A stretch of 16,122 nt of DNA from CAZZNQ01 sp964655775 (GTDB lineage: Bacteria; Planctomycetota; Brocadiia; SM23-32): assembly GCA_964655775.1 (NCBI GenBank), contig CAZZNQ010000089.1, positions 1 through 16,122 of the forward strand. The letters run 5' to 3'. This document shows positions 1 to 7,715 of this stretch, one piece after another. Position numbers and translations under genes: made by a program. Positions within the stretch are counted from its first letter, which is position 1; the number at the start of each line of letters is the position of its first letter. The notes under the pieces were generated by a model. It did not search any database. It saw only the letters and a list, made by a program, of their open reading frames with translations, and was not told where the DNA came from.

Positions 1-50
1 GTAGGTGGATGGTGAAGATCTCCCGCCGGGCCTCTTCGCTGGGGCATCCC

Positions 51-64
51 ACGAAAAACTTCGT
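51..64. promoter_or_regulatory. Putative BlaI operator, upstream dyad
   Basis: Inverted repeat ACGAA-N4-TTCGT ending at the first base of the -35 box. The same arms and spacer length recur exactly 21 bp downstream at 72-85, about two helical turns away, as expected for two dimers on one DNA face. BlaI/MecI repressors bind dyads that overlap their own promoter. The assignment to this BlaI is inferred from position and symmetry only. Confidence 0.5.
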
Positions 65-92
65 TGACAACACGAAGCTCTTCGTGTATAGT
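64..92 (+). promoter_or_regulatory. Sigma70-type promoter of the blaI-M56 operon
   Basis: The -35 box TTGACA (64-69) is a perfect consensus. It is followed by a 17-base spacer and the -10 box TATAGT (87-92). Transcription should begin near 98-100, leaving a leader of about 36 bases before the BlaI start codon. The spacer is almost filled by a dyad, so a bound repressor would block RNA polymerase. Confidence 0.8.
70..87. promoter_or_regulatory. Putative BlaI operator inside the promoter spacer
   Basis: Perfect 8-bp inverted repeat ACACGAAG / CTTCGTGT with a 2-base centre, lying between the -35 and -10 boxes and touching the -10. Its core ACGAA-N4-TTCGT (72-85) repeats the upstream dyad. This is the best candidate for autoregulation of the operon. 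Confidence 0.65.
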
Positions 93-108
93 CCGTTTTC
101 AGAAACGG
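93..108. promoter_or_regulatory. Third inverted repeat at the transcription start
   Basis: CCGTTT-N4-AAACGG, a perfect 6-bp dyad at the predicted transcription start. Its centre lies 22 bp from the centre of the spacer dyad, continuing the roughly 21-bp phasing, but the arm sequence differs from the other two. It could be a degenerate third operator or a short 5' leader hairpin. Confidence 0.35.
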
Positions 109-135
109 GGACAATCGGGAGAGGGGATAAGGGCT

Positions 136-519
136 ATGGCCGGGAATACCGTTCCGAGACCGACCGATGCGGAGCTCGAGATACTCCGCGTGCTGTGGCA
201 CAGGGGACCCAGCACCGTTCGCGAAGTGCACGACGTGCTCGGCGAACGCAAGGACACATCCTACAACACGACCCTGAAGCTCATGCAGATCATGAGCAAG
301 AAGGGCATCCTGAGAAGGGACCGCTCGACACGGCCGCAAATATACAGGCCGGCCGTTCCGGAAGAACGAATGCAGAGGCGCCTGGTCTCCGATCTGCTGG
401 ACCGGGCTTTTGGGGGGTCCGCCCGAAAGCTTGTGGCGGCCCTGACTTCGACCGACATCAGCGACGAGGAACTGGCGGAGATCCGTCGCCTCGTCGAAGA
501 AGCGGAGGGGAAGGAATGA
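136..519 (+). CDS. BlaI/MecI/CopY-family transcriptional repressor
   Basis: A 127-residue protein, the usual length for the BlaI family. Residues 10-75 form the winged-helix DNA-binding domain (PTDAELEILRVLW, then STVREVHDVL, then SYNTTLKLMQIMSKKGIL). The C-terminal part, with FGGSARKLVAAL, matches the family's dimerisation helices. In the known systems the dimer represses its own operon until the partner M56 sensor protease causes its cleavage. A longer frame opens with TTG at 64, but that codon is inside the -35 box; the ATG at 136 has AGGGG 9 bases upstream and starts at the conserved domain. The stop overlaps the next start as ATGA, so the two genes are translationally coupled. The family call is secure; the signal is unknown. 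Confidence 0.93.
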   Translation: MAGNTVPRPTDAELEILRVLWHRGPSTVREVHDVLGERKDTSYNTTLKLMQIMSKKGILRRDRSTRPQIYRPAVPEERMQRRLVSDLLDRAFGGSARKLVAALTSTDISDEELAEIRRLVEEAEGKE

Positions 520-3500
520 ACGCCGTCATCCGCGACGCGCTCTCGAGTCCGTGGGCCCGGCGGGTGGGCTGGGCGCTGATCCACTCTCTCTGGCAGGGCG
601 CTGCCATCGGCGCTCTGGTCGCCGCGGCGCTCGGGCTGATGCATCGCCGCTCTGCGCAGTTGCGCTGGGCACTGTGCTGCGCCGGGCTGGCCCTCATGGT
701 GGCGCTGCCGGTGGGGACGGCGTTCATTCTGCCGGCGCATGCCGGCTCCGGGCCGCTTGTCCGCGTCGAGGCGCCGGAAGCCATCCAGCCGGCGCCGGTG
801 CGTGAAGTGGAATACGCCGCCGTGCCGACTCAGGCGGAGTCTGCACCTGCTGCTGCGGCGGTTGAGATCGGCCCTGCTGAAGATGCCGAAGAAGAGATAG
901 CTGCAGCCACCGAGTCCGAGCCCGTTCCGATGCCGCCCGCGGCGTGGCATCGGTTTGGAGCCGAGGCCCTGGAACCCGCCCTCCCGTGGATTGTGCTGGC
1001 CTGGCTGGCCGGCGTGCTGGGGTTGTCCACGTGGCACATGGGCGGGTGGCTGCAACTTCAATACAGCAAGCGCCGAGGCACCCGGCCGGTGTCGGCGGAG
1101 GTGGCCGCCGTCTTCCGACGAATGGTGAACGCGCTGGGCGTGCCGCGCCGGGTGCGGCTGCTGGAGTCGGCGCGCGTGGCCGTGCCCGTGGTGGCCGGCT
1201 GGCTCAGGCCGGTCATCCTCCTGCCGGCGACGGCCGTCACCGGTCTGACGCCGGACCAGCTTCAGGCCGTGCTGGCGCACGAGCTCGCGCACGTGAGGCG
1301 CCACGACTGCCTTGTCAGGATGGCGCAGGCTGCGGCGGAGACACTTTTGTTCTACCATCCGGCGGCATGGTGGCTGTCCGGCCGCATCACGCAGGAGTCC
1401 GAGCTCTGCTGCGACGAGTTGGCGCTCACCGTCTGCGAGGACCGCCGTGCTTACGCGCTGACGCTGGCGACGGTGGCCGAGATGGGAAGGCGGCCTCGGG
1501 CGACGCTGGCCGTCGGCGGGGGCAAGCTGCTGGGCCGTGTCCGCCACATCCTGGGCCTGCAGGAGCAGAGGCGGTTTGCCCCGTCACGCTGGCTTGCGGG
1601 GGCGATTGCTCTGGCGCTGGTGGCTGCTTTTGTGGGCGGGCCCGCGTTGAGCGCTCTCACGGGGAGCAACGGCGCGATGTCCCGCAGCGGCGAAGCGGTC
1701 GCGGAGGATCGCGTAGAGAGCCAAGTTCTTCGCAGTGCTTTCCATGAGATGTTCGTTCGCCTTGTCGGTACCGCTCAGCAGAATGGCGACGGGCTGCCCG
1801 ACGGCTTGCGCGGGCCGGATCCCTATGACAAGCTTGAGGGCAGTTTGAGGGAGTTGGGCGTGCTGGAGGTGTCTGTCGAGGAAGAAGCGGCCTTCGAGCA
1901 GGGTCGTTTCAACGACGCCGGGAACAGCCGCCGCCTGCGGGACGCGGTCGAGATCCTGGCCGATAGCAGGGCCGCGCTTCCATTGCTGGGTCGGATAGTC
2001 CTGAACGCGGGCGAACTGAAGGGCGCCGAACTGGAGCTCGCGCGTCGGATCCTGGAAGCGCAGGCGTTGCGCGCAGGCCATGGGCCGTTTGCCGTGACGT
2101 TCCGGGATGGAGTGAACGTGGCGCTGGTGGGGGTATCTCGGCATCCGGCGACGCGGAACGGCTGGTGGGGGCCCGACGGAGGACCGCTGCAGCGGCCACC
2201 GTACATTGGCACGGACAGAACCGTTCAGGTCCGGCCTGAAGATGGTGTGTCCTCATACGAGTTCGCGGTTCGCACCCGGGGGTCAAGGTTCGGCATGCCG
2301 ACCGTGCGGGCTGAGTTCGTGCCGGCCGCGGCTTCCGTATCAGTTGATGCGTCCCCGAGAATCAACGACCGTGAGCTGCCCGACACGCAGGCCGTTATAG
2401 CCGCACTGCCGTCCGACGCGCGGCGATGCGACGTGCGGATCGGCGTTGCCGGCGGCAAGTGGCGCGAAGCCGCCGTCGCCGGCAACCGCGGGCGCGTGAG
2501 CATCCGAACCGATGACGGTGCGTACACCTTCGGGACGGTAGAAGACACCGACCAGGGGATCAGCATCGGCATCGCCGTTTCTGCTCCCGAGCGCCGGGAC
2601 TATCGCGTCTTGGCCTTGCTTCGCTCGGGCGCCGTGCTGCGCTCCGGCGCGGACCTCAGGGCCGGCCAGATTTCGTTGGTTGCTGAAGGCACGGACCGGC
2701 TCCGAATCACGGCCCGTTTCGATGGCCTGGGGCCGCAGGACATAAACGGTTTCCAACTGATGACGCGCGATTTCCAGTGGATCGAGTTCAAGCACGTTTC
2801 GTTGACGTCGCCCCATGCGCCGGAAGCCGTGGTAGAACCCGCGCTGGTTGCGCCGGAGACTGCCGTGGCGGGTGCCGCTGGGGCGCCACCCGGGGGCGAA
2901 CAGACCATGTTCGGAGCCGCAGGGGCAGGCGGAGTACAGGGGAGCGCCGCGGCAGTCGGCGGCTCGACGCCGCGCGAGACGCGGGCGGCGGCTCCGCAGT
3001 CGGCCGACGACATGCAGGCGCGGCTGATGGACCTGAAGATCCAGCTTGCCGATGCGACTGCCGACCTGGAGGTGGCGGCCGTCAAGCTGGAAACGTCGGC
3101 CCGGCGCTTGCAGGCGGTCAGAGAACAGGTGAACGCCGGGCGTGCGCCCACTTCCGACCTGGACAAGGCGACCGTTGACTACGCCGAGGCGCGCGCCCGC
3201 CACCGGGCCGCCCAGCAGAAGGTGGAGATCCTCCAGGCCGAGATGGACCGCCTGAAAGGCGCTCTCGACCCCGCGCAGGCGCTGCAGGCGAGGATTAACG
3301 AACTCACCGGGCGTCTGGAACGCCTGAATGCCCGCGTCAAGCAGCTCACCACGCAGATGACCGAGCAGCATCCTGAAGTGGTCGAGACCCGGGAGGCCAT
3401 CGCCGAGGCCGAGAGGTCGCTGGAAGAGGCCCTGGCCGAGCAGGCGGAGCTGAAAGAGGGCGCAGGGGCGGCGCCGGAGGCGGCACCGGAGCAGCCGATG

Positions 3501-4283
3501 CCTGGCGTCGCCGGATCTGGTCCACCGGCAGTGCCGCCGTCCGAGCCCGTGCCGCGAGCCAGTGATCCGAACTGGCTGGACGCCTTCCTGGGGACGCAAC
3601 CTCCGTCGGCCCAGTCGCCCACCTCGGAGCTGAGGTCGGCCGCCCGCGAGGGCGATCTGGAGCGGGTTAAGGTGCTCGTGGCACAGGGGGCGGACGTCAA
3701 CGGCCGAGCCGGTGCGCGGGAGTGGAGCCTGCCGCTCTGGTGGGCGGCTTTCCGCGGCCACCTGGATGTTGCGGAATACCTCGTCAGCTGCGGTGCGCGC
3801 AAGGATCCGTTCACGGCCGCGGCGATGGGCGACTGGGATTTCATCGCCGGCCGGCTCGATGAACAGCCGTCGCTGGTCCATACGGTGACGAGTTCAGGGC
3901 AGACGCTCCTGCACTGGGCCAACCGCGGAAACCAGGTGGAATTCGCCCGCCGGTTGTTCGAGCACGACATCGATCCCAACCGGATGAATGACTACGGCGC
4001 GGCGCCGTTGCTGTATGCGGCGCGCGAGGGACACGTGGAGTTCTGCCGCTTGCTGATCGAGAACGGGGCGAACGTGAACTTCCGGGCGGAGCCCAACGGC
4101 AAGACGCCCATACGGGAGGCGGCCGAGAACGGTAACGTGGCCCTGGCGGAGCTTCTGCTGGCGCGCGGGGCAGACCCGAACGTTAAGGACACCGAAGGCC
4201 GCACGCCGCTGGAAGTGGCCCGCGAGGCCGGCAACACAGCCGTCGCCGGCCTGCTGGAGGGCCGCACGGGAGCCGGCGAGTAG
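516..4283 (+). CDS. M56 (BlaR1/MecR1-like) sensor protease with coiled-coil and ankyrin C-terminus
   Basis: A 1255-residue membrane protein. The N-terminal 381 residues have BlaR1 architecture: hydrophobic segments near residues 20-40, 50-75 and 150-175, then the zinc-protease motif HELAH (255-259) followed by ESELCCDE with the probable third zinc ligand near 296, then a last membrane segment at 359-381. The remainder should lie outside the cytoplasm. It holds a WW-PDG domain (tryptophans 550-551) extending to a WIEFKHVSL motif, a coiled coil (about 831-980) and about seven ankyrin repeats (1037-1250). No penicillin-binding sensor domain is present, so beta-lactam sensing is unlikely. By analogy, ligand binding outside activates the protease, which relieves repression by the overlapping blaI product. 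The frame is open further upstream, but the ATG at 516 coincides with the blaI stop and the M56 homology begins there. Confidence 0.85.
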   Translation: MNAVIRDALSSPWARRVGWALIHSLWQGAAIGALVAAALGLMHRRSAQLRWALCCAGLALMVALPVGTAFILPAHAGSGPLVRVEAPEAIQPAPVREVEYAAVPTQAESAPAAAAVEIGPAEDAEEEIAAATESEPVPMPPAAWHRFGAEALEPALPWIVLAWLAGVLGLSTWHMGGWLQLQYSKRRGTRPVSAEVAAVFRRMVNALGVPRRVRLLESARVAVPVVAGWLRPVILLPATAVTGLTPDQLQAVLAHELAHVRRHDCLVRMAQAAAETLLFYHPAAWWLSGRITQESELCCDELALTVCEDRRAYALTLATVAEMGRRPRATLAVGGGKLLGRVRHILGLQEQRRFAPSRWLAGAIALALVAAFVGGPALSALTGSNGAMSRSGEAVAEDRVESQVLRSAFHEMFVRLVGTAQQNGDGLPDGLRGPDPYDKLEGSLRELGVLEVSVEEEAAFEQGRFNDAGNSRRLRDAVEILADSRAALPLLGRIVLNAGELKGAELELARRILEAQALRAGHGPFAVTFRDGVNVALVGVSRHPATRNGWWGPDGGPLQRPPYIGTDRTVQVRPEDGVSSYEFAVRTRGSRFGMPTVRAEFVPAAASVSVDASPRINDRELPDTQAVIAALPSDARRCDVRIGVAGGKWREAAVAGNRGRVSIRTDDGAYTFGTVEDTDQGISIGIAVSAPERRDYRVLALLRSGAVLRSGADLRAGQISLVAEGTDRLRITARFDGLGPQDINGFQLMTRDFQWIEFKHVSLTSPHAPEAVVEPALVAPETAVAGAAGAPPGGEQTMFGAAGAGGVQGSAAAVGGSTPRETRAAAPQSADDMQARLMDLKIQLADATADLEVAAVKLETSARRLQAVREQVNAGRAPTSDLDKATVDYAEARARHRAAQQKVEILQAEMDRLKGALDPAQALQARINELTGRLERLNARVKQLTTQMTEQHPEVVETREAIAEAERSLEEALAEQAELKEGAGAAPEAAPEQPMPGVAGSGPPAVPPSEPVPRASDPNWLDAFLGTQPPSAQSPTSELRSAAREGDLERVKVLVAQGADVNGRAGAREWSLPLWWAAFRGHLDVAEYLVSCGARKDPFTAAAMGDWDFIAGRLDEQPSLVHTVTSSGQTLLHWANRGNQVEFARRLFEHDIDPNRMNDYGAAPLLYAAREGHVEFCRLLIENGANVNFRAEPNGKTPIREAAENGNVALAELLLARGADPNVKDTEGRTPLEVAREAGNTAVAGLLEGRTGAGE
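3612..4256 (+). repeat. Ankyrin-domain duplication, copy 1 (sensor C-terminus)
   Basis: A 645-base segment aligning without gaps to 4657-5301 (offset 1045). The encoded 215 residues differ at 17 positions by my count, about 92% identity, with long stretches identical at DNA level, for example around 4021-4090. It looks like a recent duplication or ongoing gene conversion. Confidence 0.9.
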
Positions 4284-4344
4284 AACTTGCCTCAAGAAGC
4301 CGGCATCGGATGGAGACTTACTTACTTGGCGGAGGAATGGAGCC

Positions 4345-5331
4345 ATGAGACGCGCGCTATTGGTCGTCGTGGTTGGGGTGTGGGTTGTGGTTGGCGGCAC
4401 CGGGTGTATGTCGCTCGTCTACCGGAGCGTGGAGGAGACCCGCCGGCACCGGTCTGAGGAGATAGGTCTGCTCGGAGGCTTCGGTGCCGGTGTTCCCGGT
4501 GGGTTCATCCCCGTCTACCGTTCGTGCACGCCGCTGCCGAAGGAGGCGAGACGAGCAGAGCCAGCCCGCAGCGTGGGCGCGGCTGCGCCCCCAAAGGGCA
4601 TTCGGGTGCCGGTGCCCGTTTCGCCCATGGTCGGGGCGGTGACAGCTTCCAAGAGCCAGTCGCTGACAAGCGAGCTGCGATCGGCTGCGCGCGAGGGTGA
4701 CCTGGAGCGGGTGAAGGAGCTCGTGGCACAGGGGGCGGACGTCAACGGCAGCGCGGGTGCGCGGGAGTGGGGCCTGCCGCTCTGGTGGGCGGCCTTCCGC
4801 GGCCACCTGGATGTTGCGGAATACCTTGTCAGCTGCGGCGCCCGCAAGGACCCGTTCACGGCCGCGGCGATGGGGGACTGGGATTTCGTCGCCGCCCGAC
4901 TCGATGAACAGCCGTCGCTGGTGCATACGGTAACGAGTTCAGGGCAGACGCTCCTGCACTGGGCCAACCGCGGGAACCAGGTGGAGTTCGCCCGCCGGTT
5001 GCTCGATCACGGCGTAGATCCCAATTGCCTCAATGACTACGGCGCAGCGCCGCTGCTGTATGCGGCGCGCGAGGGACACGTGGAGTTCTGCCGCTTGCTG
5101 ATCGAGAACGGGGCGAACGTGAACTTCCGGGCTGAGCCGAACGGCAAGACGCCCATACGGGAGGCGGCCGAGAACGGCAACGTGGCGCTGGCGGAGCTTC
5201 TGCTGGCGCGCGGCGCAGACCCGAACGTGAAGGACACCGAAGGCCTGACGCCGCTGGACGTCGCCCGCCAGGCGGGCAGCACCGCCGTGGCGGACCTGTT
5301 GACGAAATGGACAGGTGGTCGGCCGAACTGA
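4345..5331 (+). CDS. Ankyrin-repeat lipoprotein, paralogue of the sensor's C-terminus
   Basis: A 328-residue protein. Residues 1-21 form a lipoprotein-type signal peptide (two arginines, a valine-rich core, then GGTGC with Cys21 as the lipidation residue; a slightly weak lipobox). A proline/arginine-rich linker runs to about residue 105. From residue 109 to the end are about seven ankyrin repeats nearly identical to the C-terminus of the M56 sensor encoded just upstream. GGAGG lies 9 bases before the ATG, and the gap to the sensor gene is 61 bases, so cotranscription is likely. Ankyrin repeats bind proteins. An anchored copy of the sensor's own domain could act as co-receptor, decoy or inhibitor; this role is inference. 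It may equally be a redundant duplicate. Confidence 0.87.
   Translation: MRRALLVVVVGVWVVVGGTGCMSLVYRSVEETRRHRSEEIGLLGGFGAGVPGGFIPVYRSCTPLPKEARRAEPARSVGAAAPPKGIRVPVPVSPMVGAVTASKSQSLTSELRSAAREGDLERVKELVAQGADVNGSAGAREWGLPLWWAAFRGHLDVAEYLVSCGARKDPFTAAAMGDWDFVAARLDEQPSLVHTVTSSGQTLLHWANRGNQVEFARRLLDHGVDPNCLNDYGAAPLLYAAREGHVEFCRLLIENGANVNFRAEPNGKTPIREAAENGNVALAELLLARGADPNVKDTEGLTPLDVARQAGSTAVADLLTKWTGGRPN
4657..5301 (+). repeat. Ankyrin-domain duplication, copy 2 (lipoprotein)
   Basis: Gapless partner of 3612-4256. Differences from copy 1 cluster around the linker motif FEHDIDPNRMN versus LDHGVDPNCLN and in the last repeat, while the central repeats are unchanged. Similarity stops abruptly at both edges, so only the ankyrin module was copied, joined to a new lipoprotein leader. 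Confidence 0.9.
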
Positions 5332-5346
5332 TTTCGGGAGGACGCT

Positions 5347-5562
5347 ATGAGAACGATCGTCTTGCTGGTGGCTGTTGTGCTGTGTGTGGGAGCACTCGCG
5401 GGATGCACCGTGCCGGGCAGGTTGCCGAGCGATCCGAACCTGGCGCAGGAACTGAAAGGGAGCATGCAGGGCGAGGAAGTCGACAGCGTCACGGTGTCGG
5501 AGAAGGTGGAGTACGGGCTGTTCCGTGCCAGCAGGGAGATCAGTATCAGCGTCACCAAGTGA
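5347..5562 (+). CDS. Small lipoprotein of unknown function
   Basis: A 71-residue protein with a clear lipoprotein signal peptide: MRTIV, a hydrophobic core, then lipobox LAGC with Cys20. The mature part is about 50 polar residues (LAQELKGSMQGEEVDSVTVSEKVEYGLF) with no recognised domain. GGGAGG sits upstream of the ATG, and the gene begins 15 bases after the previous stop, so it belongs to the same operon. It is probably lipid-anchored in the envelope. The order of lipoprotein genes behind the sensor suggests they are outputs or partners of its signal, but no biochemical function can be assigned. Confidence 0.8.
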   Translation: MRTIVLLVAVVLCVGALAGCTVPGRLPSDPNLAQELKGSMQGEEVDSVTVSEKVEYGLFRASREISISVTK

Positions 5563-5616
5563 GTTCAGCGGCACAGCAGCATTGGGGACGGCTCCCGCAG
5601 GGAGGGAGGAGGCAGC

Positions 5617-7164
5617 ATGTCGTCGTTTCGAGGCGTTCTGGTTTTGGCTGTAGCGGGGCTGCTGGTCGTGTGCGGTCTGGCGGCCGTGCTGCTCAACCTG
5701 CGCATGACGGCCCCGGAGGACTTCTGGGCGAGCGGCAGCGGCTTAACTGTCTCGGAACGCGGCTACATCCTGGGCCGTGCCGCCCGCCTGCTGGAGAAGT
5801 GGCAGTCCACCCGCGCCGAGCTCTACACGCGTCGCGGGGAGCAGCCGCCCCCCTACAACGTGTATCTCGTCGTGGACCTGCACGAACCGGCCATGTGGAT
5901 CGAGCGCGACGGGCAGGTGTGGGAGGGCTGGCGCCTGCGCCTGCTCGACAAGCTGAATTGGACCATGCGTCGGCAGTTCGTCGGCGCCACGGAGCCCCTT
6001 CCGACGCTCAGCAGGTTCAAGATACGGGGCAGGTCGACCGCCCCCGAAATGACCGAGAACGTCTCTCTCATCGGCTACATGGCGGACAGCTGCGTCCGTT
6101 TCACCATCAAACCCAGCGGCGAAGTAGTGCAGGAACGGGGCTCGGGCGCTGCCCCGCTAATGCTTCCGCCGATCTCAACCTCGCAGCAGAAGGCCGGCGG
6201 CGAGTCTTATCCCTCCATCGTCGTCAGCGACGCCGAGTATCTGGCTTCCTCGCCTTCCCCCGAGGGCACCAACGTTGCTGCCGGCGGAGAGACCGGACCG
6301 GATGGCGAACCTTCGTGGCTGGCCCAGAACCGGTCCGACTGGCGCGCCGTCGAGGCGAAGCTTTACCGCGAGATCGAGCGGCAGGTAGGGGGCGGGGGAC
6401 TGCGCCTACGGCAGATCAACGTCGAGCCCGGGCCGGATTTCCACGCCGGCCACGCGGAGATCCAGGCCCGGCGGAGTGGGCTGTCGAGCTTCCTGCACGG
6501 CAGCCACGTACCCGAGATCGCGCTCAACATCGAGTTCCTCGGCGAAGGGGTCTGGTACGCCTGGAGTGTGCCCGGCCGAAGGCTGGTACCACGCGCCGTG
6601 AAGGGCATCGACCTGGAGTTCGTTGTCCCGGCAGCGGACGAACTGCCGGGCGATGAGGCGAAGTGGATCGCACGAGGACGGGCGAAGCAGTCCGAACCCC
6701 GGATGCCCACTCCGTGGGTTGTCGTTCTGGCCAACGGCGCCCGGTTGGAGTTCCTGGGGGTATGTCGCGCGCCGAGCCTGGGGAGGAAGTGGTGGAAGCC
6801 GGACGGCAGCCCGCTGGAGGGTTGCCCATACATCAGCACCCGCACGTCACTCTCGGGACGCGACAGGGAATGGTTCGAGATCGCCATGCGCACGATCAGG
6901 TCCGGCGGAATCAGCTCGCAGAGGTGCCAGGTCACCGGCAACAAGGGGAGTGGGTCCTATGCCTGCGAGGACCGCTACGGTTGGCGTCTGCGGGACGTCC
7001 GTTCCGAGCAGTACCTGTTTCCCGAGGGTCAGGAGACGACGACGGTGCGCGTCGGCCTCGGACAGGACCGCCAGAACATGGAATGGGTCGAGTTCCGCAA
7101 CGTCTCTCTGGTTCCCGGCAGGGACTTCGGCTTCGAGATCGCTCCCATCAGCATGGAGAACTGA
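5617..7164 (+). CDS. Membrane-anchored protein sharing a WW-PDG domain with the M56 sensor
   Basis: A 515-residue protein with one N-terminal membrane segment (about 5-27) and a large domain predicted outside the cytoplasm. Residues 78-115 contain a strand-rich motif (NVYLVVDLHEPAMWIE). The C-terminal part, about 365-515, has ANGARLEFLGV, Trp392-Trp393-Lys-Pro-Asp-Gly, PYIS and a final MEWVEFRNVSLVPG. The same order of motifs occurs in the M56 sensor (VNVALVGV, WWGPDG, PPYIG, FQWIEFKHVSL). GGGAGGGAGGAGG precedes the ATG. The gene is 54 bases after the small lipoprotein and in the same operon. I do not recognise a catalytic function. The shared domain suggests both proteins bind the same ligand or one another. 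The gene call is firm; the role is open. Confidence 0.82.
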   Translation: MSSFRGVLVLAVAGLLVVCGLAAVLLNLRMTAPEDFWASGSGLTVSERGYILGRAARLLEKWQSTRAELYTRRGEQPPPYNVYLVVDLHEPAMWIERDGQVWEGWRLRLLDKLNWTMRRQFVGATEPLPTLSRFKIRGRSTAPEMTENVSLIGYMADSCVRFTIKPSGEVVQERGSGAAPLMLPPISTSQQKAGGESYPSIVVSDAEYLASSPSPEGTNVAAGGETGPDGEPSWLAQNRSDWRAVEAKLYREIERQVGGGGLRLRQINVEPGPDFHAGHAEIQARRSGLSSFLHGSHVPEIALNIEFLGEGVWYAWSVPGRRLVPRAVKGIDLEFVVPAADELPGDEAKWIARGRAKQSEPRMPTPWVVVLANGARLEFLGVCRAPSLGRKWWKPDGSPLEGCPYISTRTSLSGRDREWFEIAMRTIRSGGISSQRCQVTGNKGSGSYACEDRYGWRLRDVRSEQYLFPEGQETTTVRVGLGQDRQNMEWVEFRNVSLVPGRDFGFEIAPISMEN

Positions 7165-7261
7165 CGTGCCGAACCCGGTTATCAGTTCGCCGCCCACACC
7201 GGAAGTATGGTTGAGTGCGGCGCAAGTCGCGGGTGAGCGGCTGCTTGCAGGGAGAACTACG

Positions 7262-7702
7262 ATGAAGACATTGGGCAAGGTGGCGATGGTGCTGGGATTG
7301 GTTCTGGTGGGCGTCGTCATCGGCGGGGTCACGGTCGGGCTGCTCTACCAGCCCGTGCTGGCGAGCTTCACGGCGGCGTCCTTGACGGAGATGGCCCTGG
7401 ACGCGCGGCAGATCGAGCAGGGCGAAGCCGACGCCGTGCTCGAACGCAAGGCGCAGGCTATTCCGGGTCTGGTTCAGACGCTCGATTCCGTGCACCGGAA
7501 GCATATGTCCGAGCAGCACTGCAACGTCACGCTCGGTGTCGTGAAGCAGTTCTACGAGATCAGCGCCAGGGAAGTGCCCGAATCCATCCGGCCGATACTG
7601 GATCCCGTCCCGCCCCTGCCGCCGTGCAAGGCGCGCAAGGCCGAATCGGCCGACGGGGCGACGGATCCGGGGATGTCCGCTCAAGCCATGCCGCATAGAT
7701 AG
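7262..7702 (+). CDS. Small single-pass membrane protein, unknown function
   Basis: A 146-residue protein. Lys2 and Lys6 precede a glycine/valine-rich membrane helix at about 7-32. After it comes a helical, charged region (EMALDARQIEQGEADAVLERKAQ) and a proline-rich tail. AGGGAG lies about 8 bases before the ATG. The frame is open upstream through the previous gene, but that stretch has no protein-like character and the ATG with its ribosome site fits better. The 97-base gap from the previous gene shows no obvious promoter or terminator, so it is probably cotranscribed. No family recognised. Confidence 0.72.
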   Translation: MKTLGKVAMVLGLVLVGVVIGGVTVGLLYQPVLASFTAASLTEMALDARQIEQGEADAVLERKAQAIPGLVQTLDSVHRKHMSEQHCNVTLGVVKQFYEISAREVPESIRPILDPVPPLPPCKARKAESADGATDPGMSAQAMPHR

Positions 7703-7715
7703 GAAGGATTACCCG

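Noticed and set aside
1..64. Minus-strand frame reading VGCPSEEARREIFTIHL, reminiscent of AAA+ ATPase segments
   Set aside because: Upstream codons on that strand run through the promoter and dyads and do not continue an AAA+ domain; the stretch is too short to support a gene.
9..515. In-frame extension of the M56 reading frame 169 codons upstream of the ATG at 516
   Set aside because: It crosses the promoter and runs through blaI in another frame; its Arg/Gly/Pro-rich translation is a GC-driven shadow, and M56 homology starts at the ATG coupled to the blaI stop.
2340..3881. 513-codon open frame on the minus strand inside the M56 gene
   Set aside because: The translation is Arg/Gly/Leu-rich with no recognisable motif; it is antisense to well-supported coding sequence.
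516..4283. Beta-lactam resistance (blaR1/mecR1) annotation for the M56 protein
   Set aside because: No penicillin-binding sensor domain with SxxK/KTG motifs is visible and no beta-lactamase gene is nearby; only the protease and repressor families are shared.
5307..6656. 449-codon plus-strand frame overlapping the small lipoprotein and the WW-PDG membrane protein
   Set aside because: Low-complexity Arg/Gly/Ala translation, whereas the two overlapped genes have signal sequences and ribosome sites.
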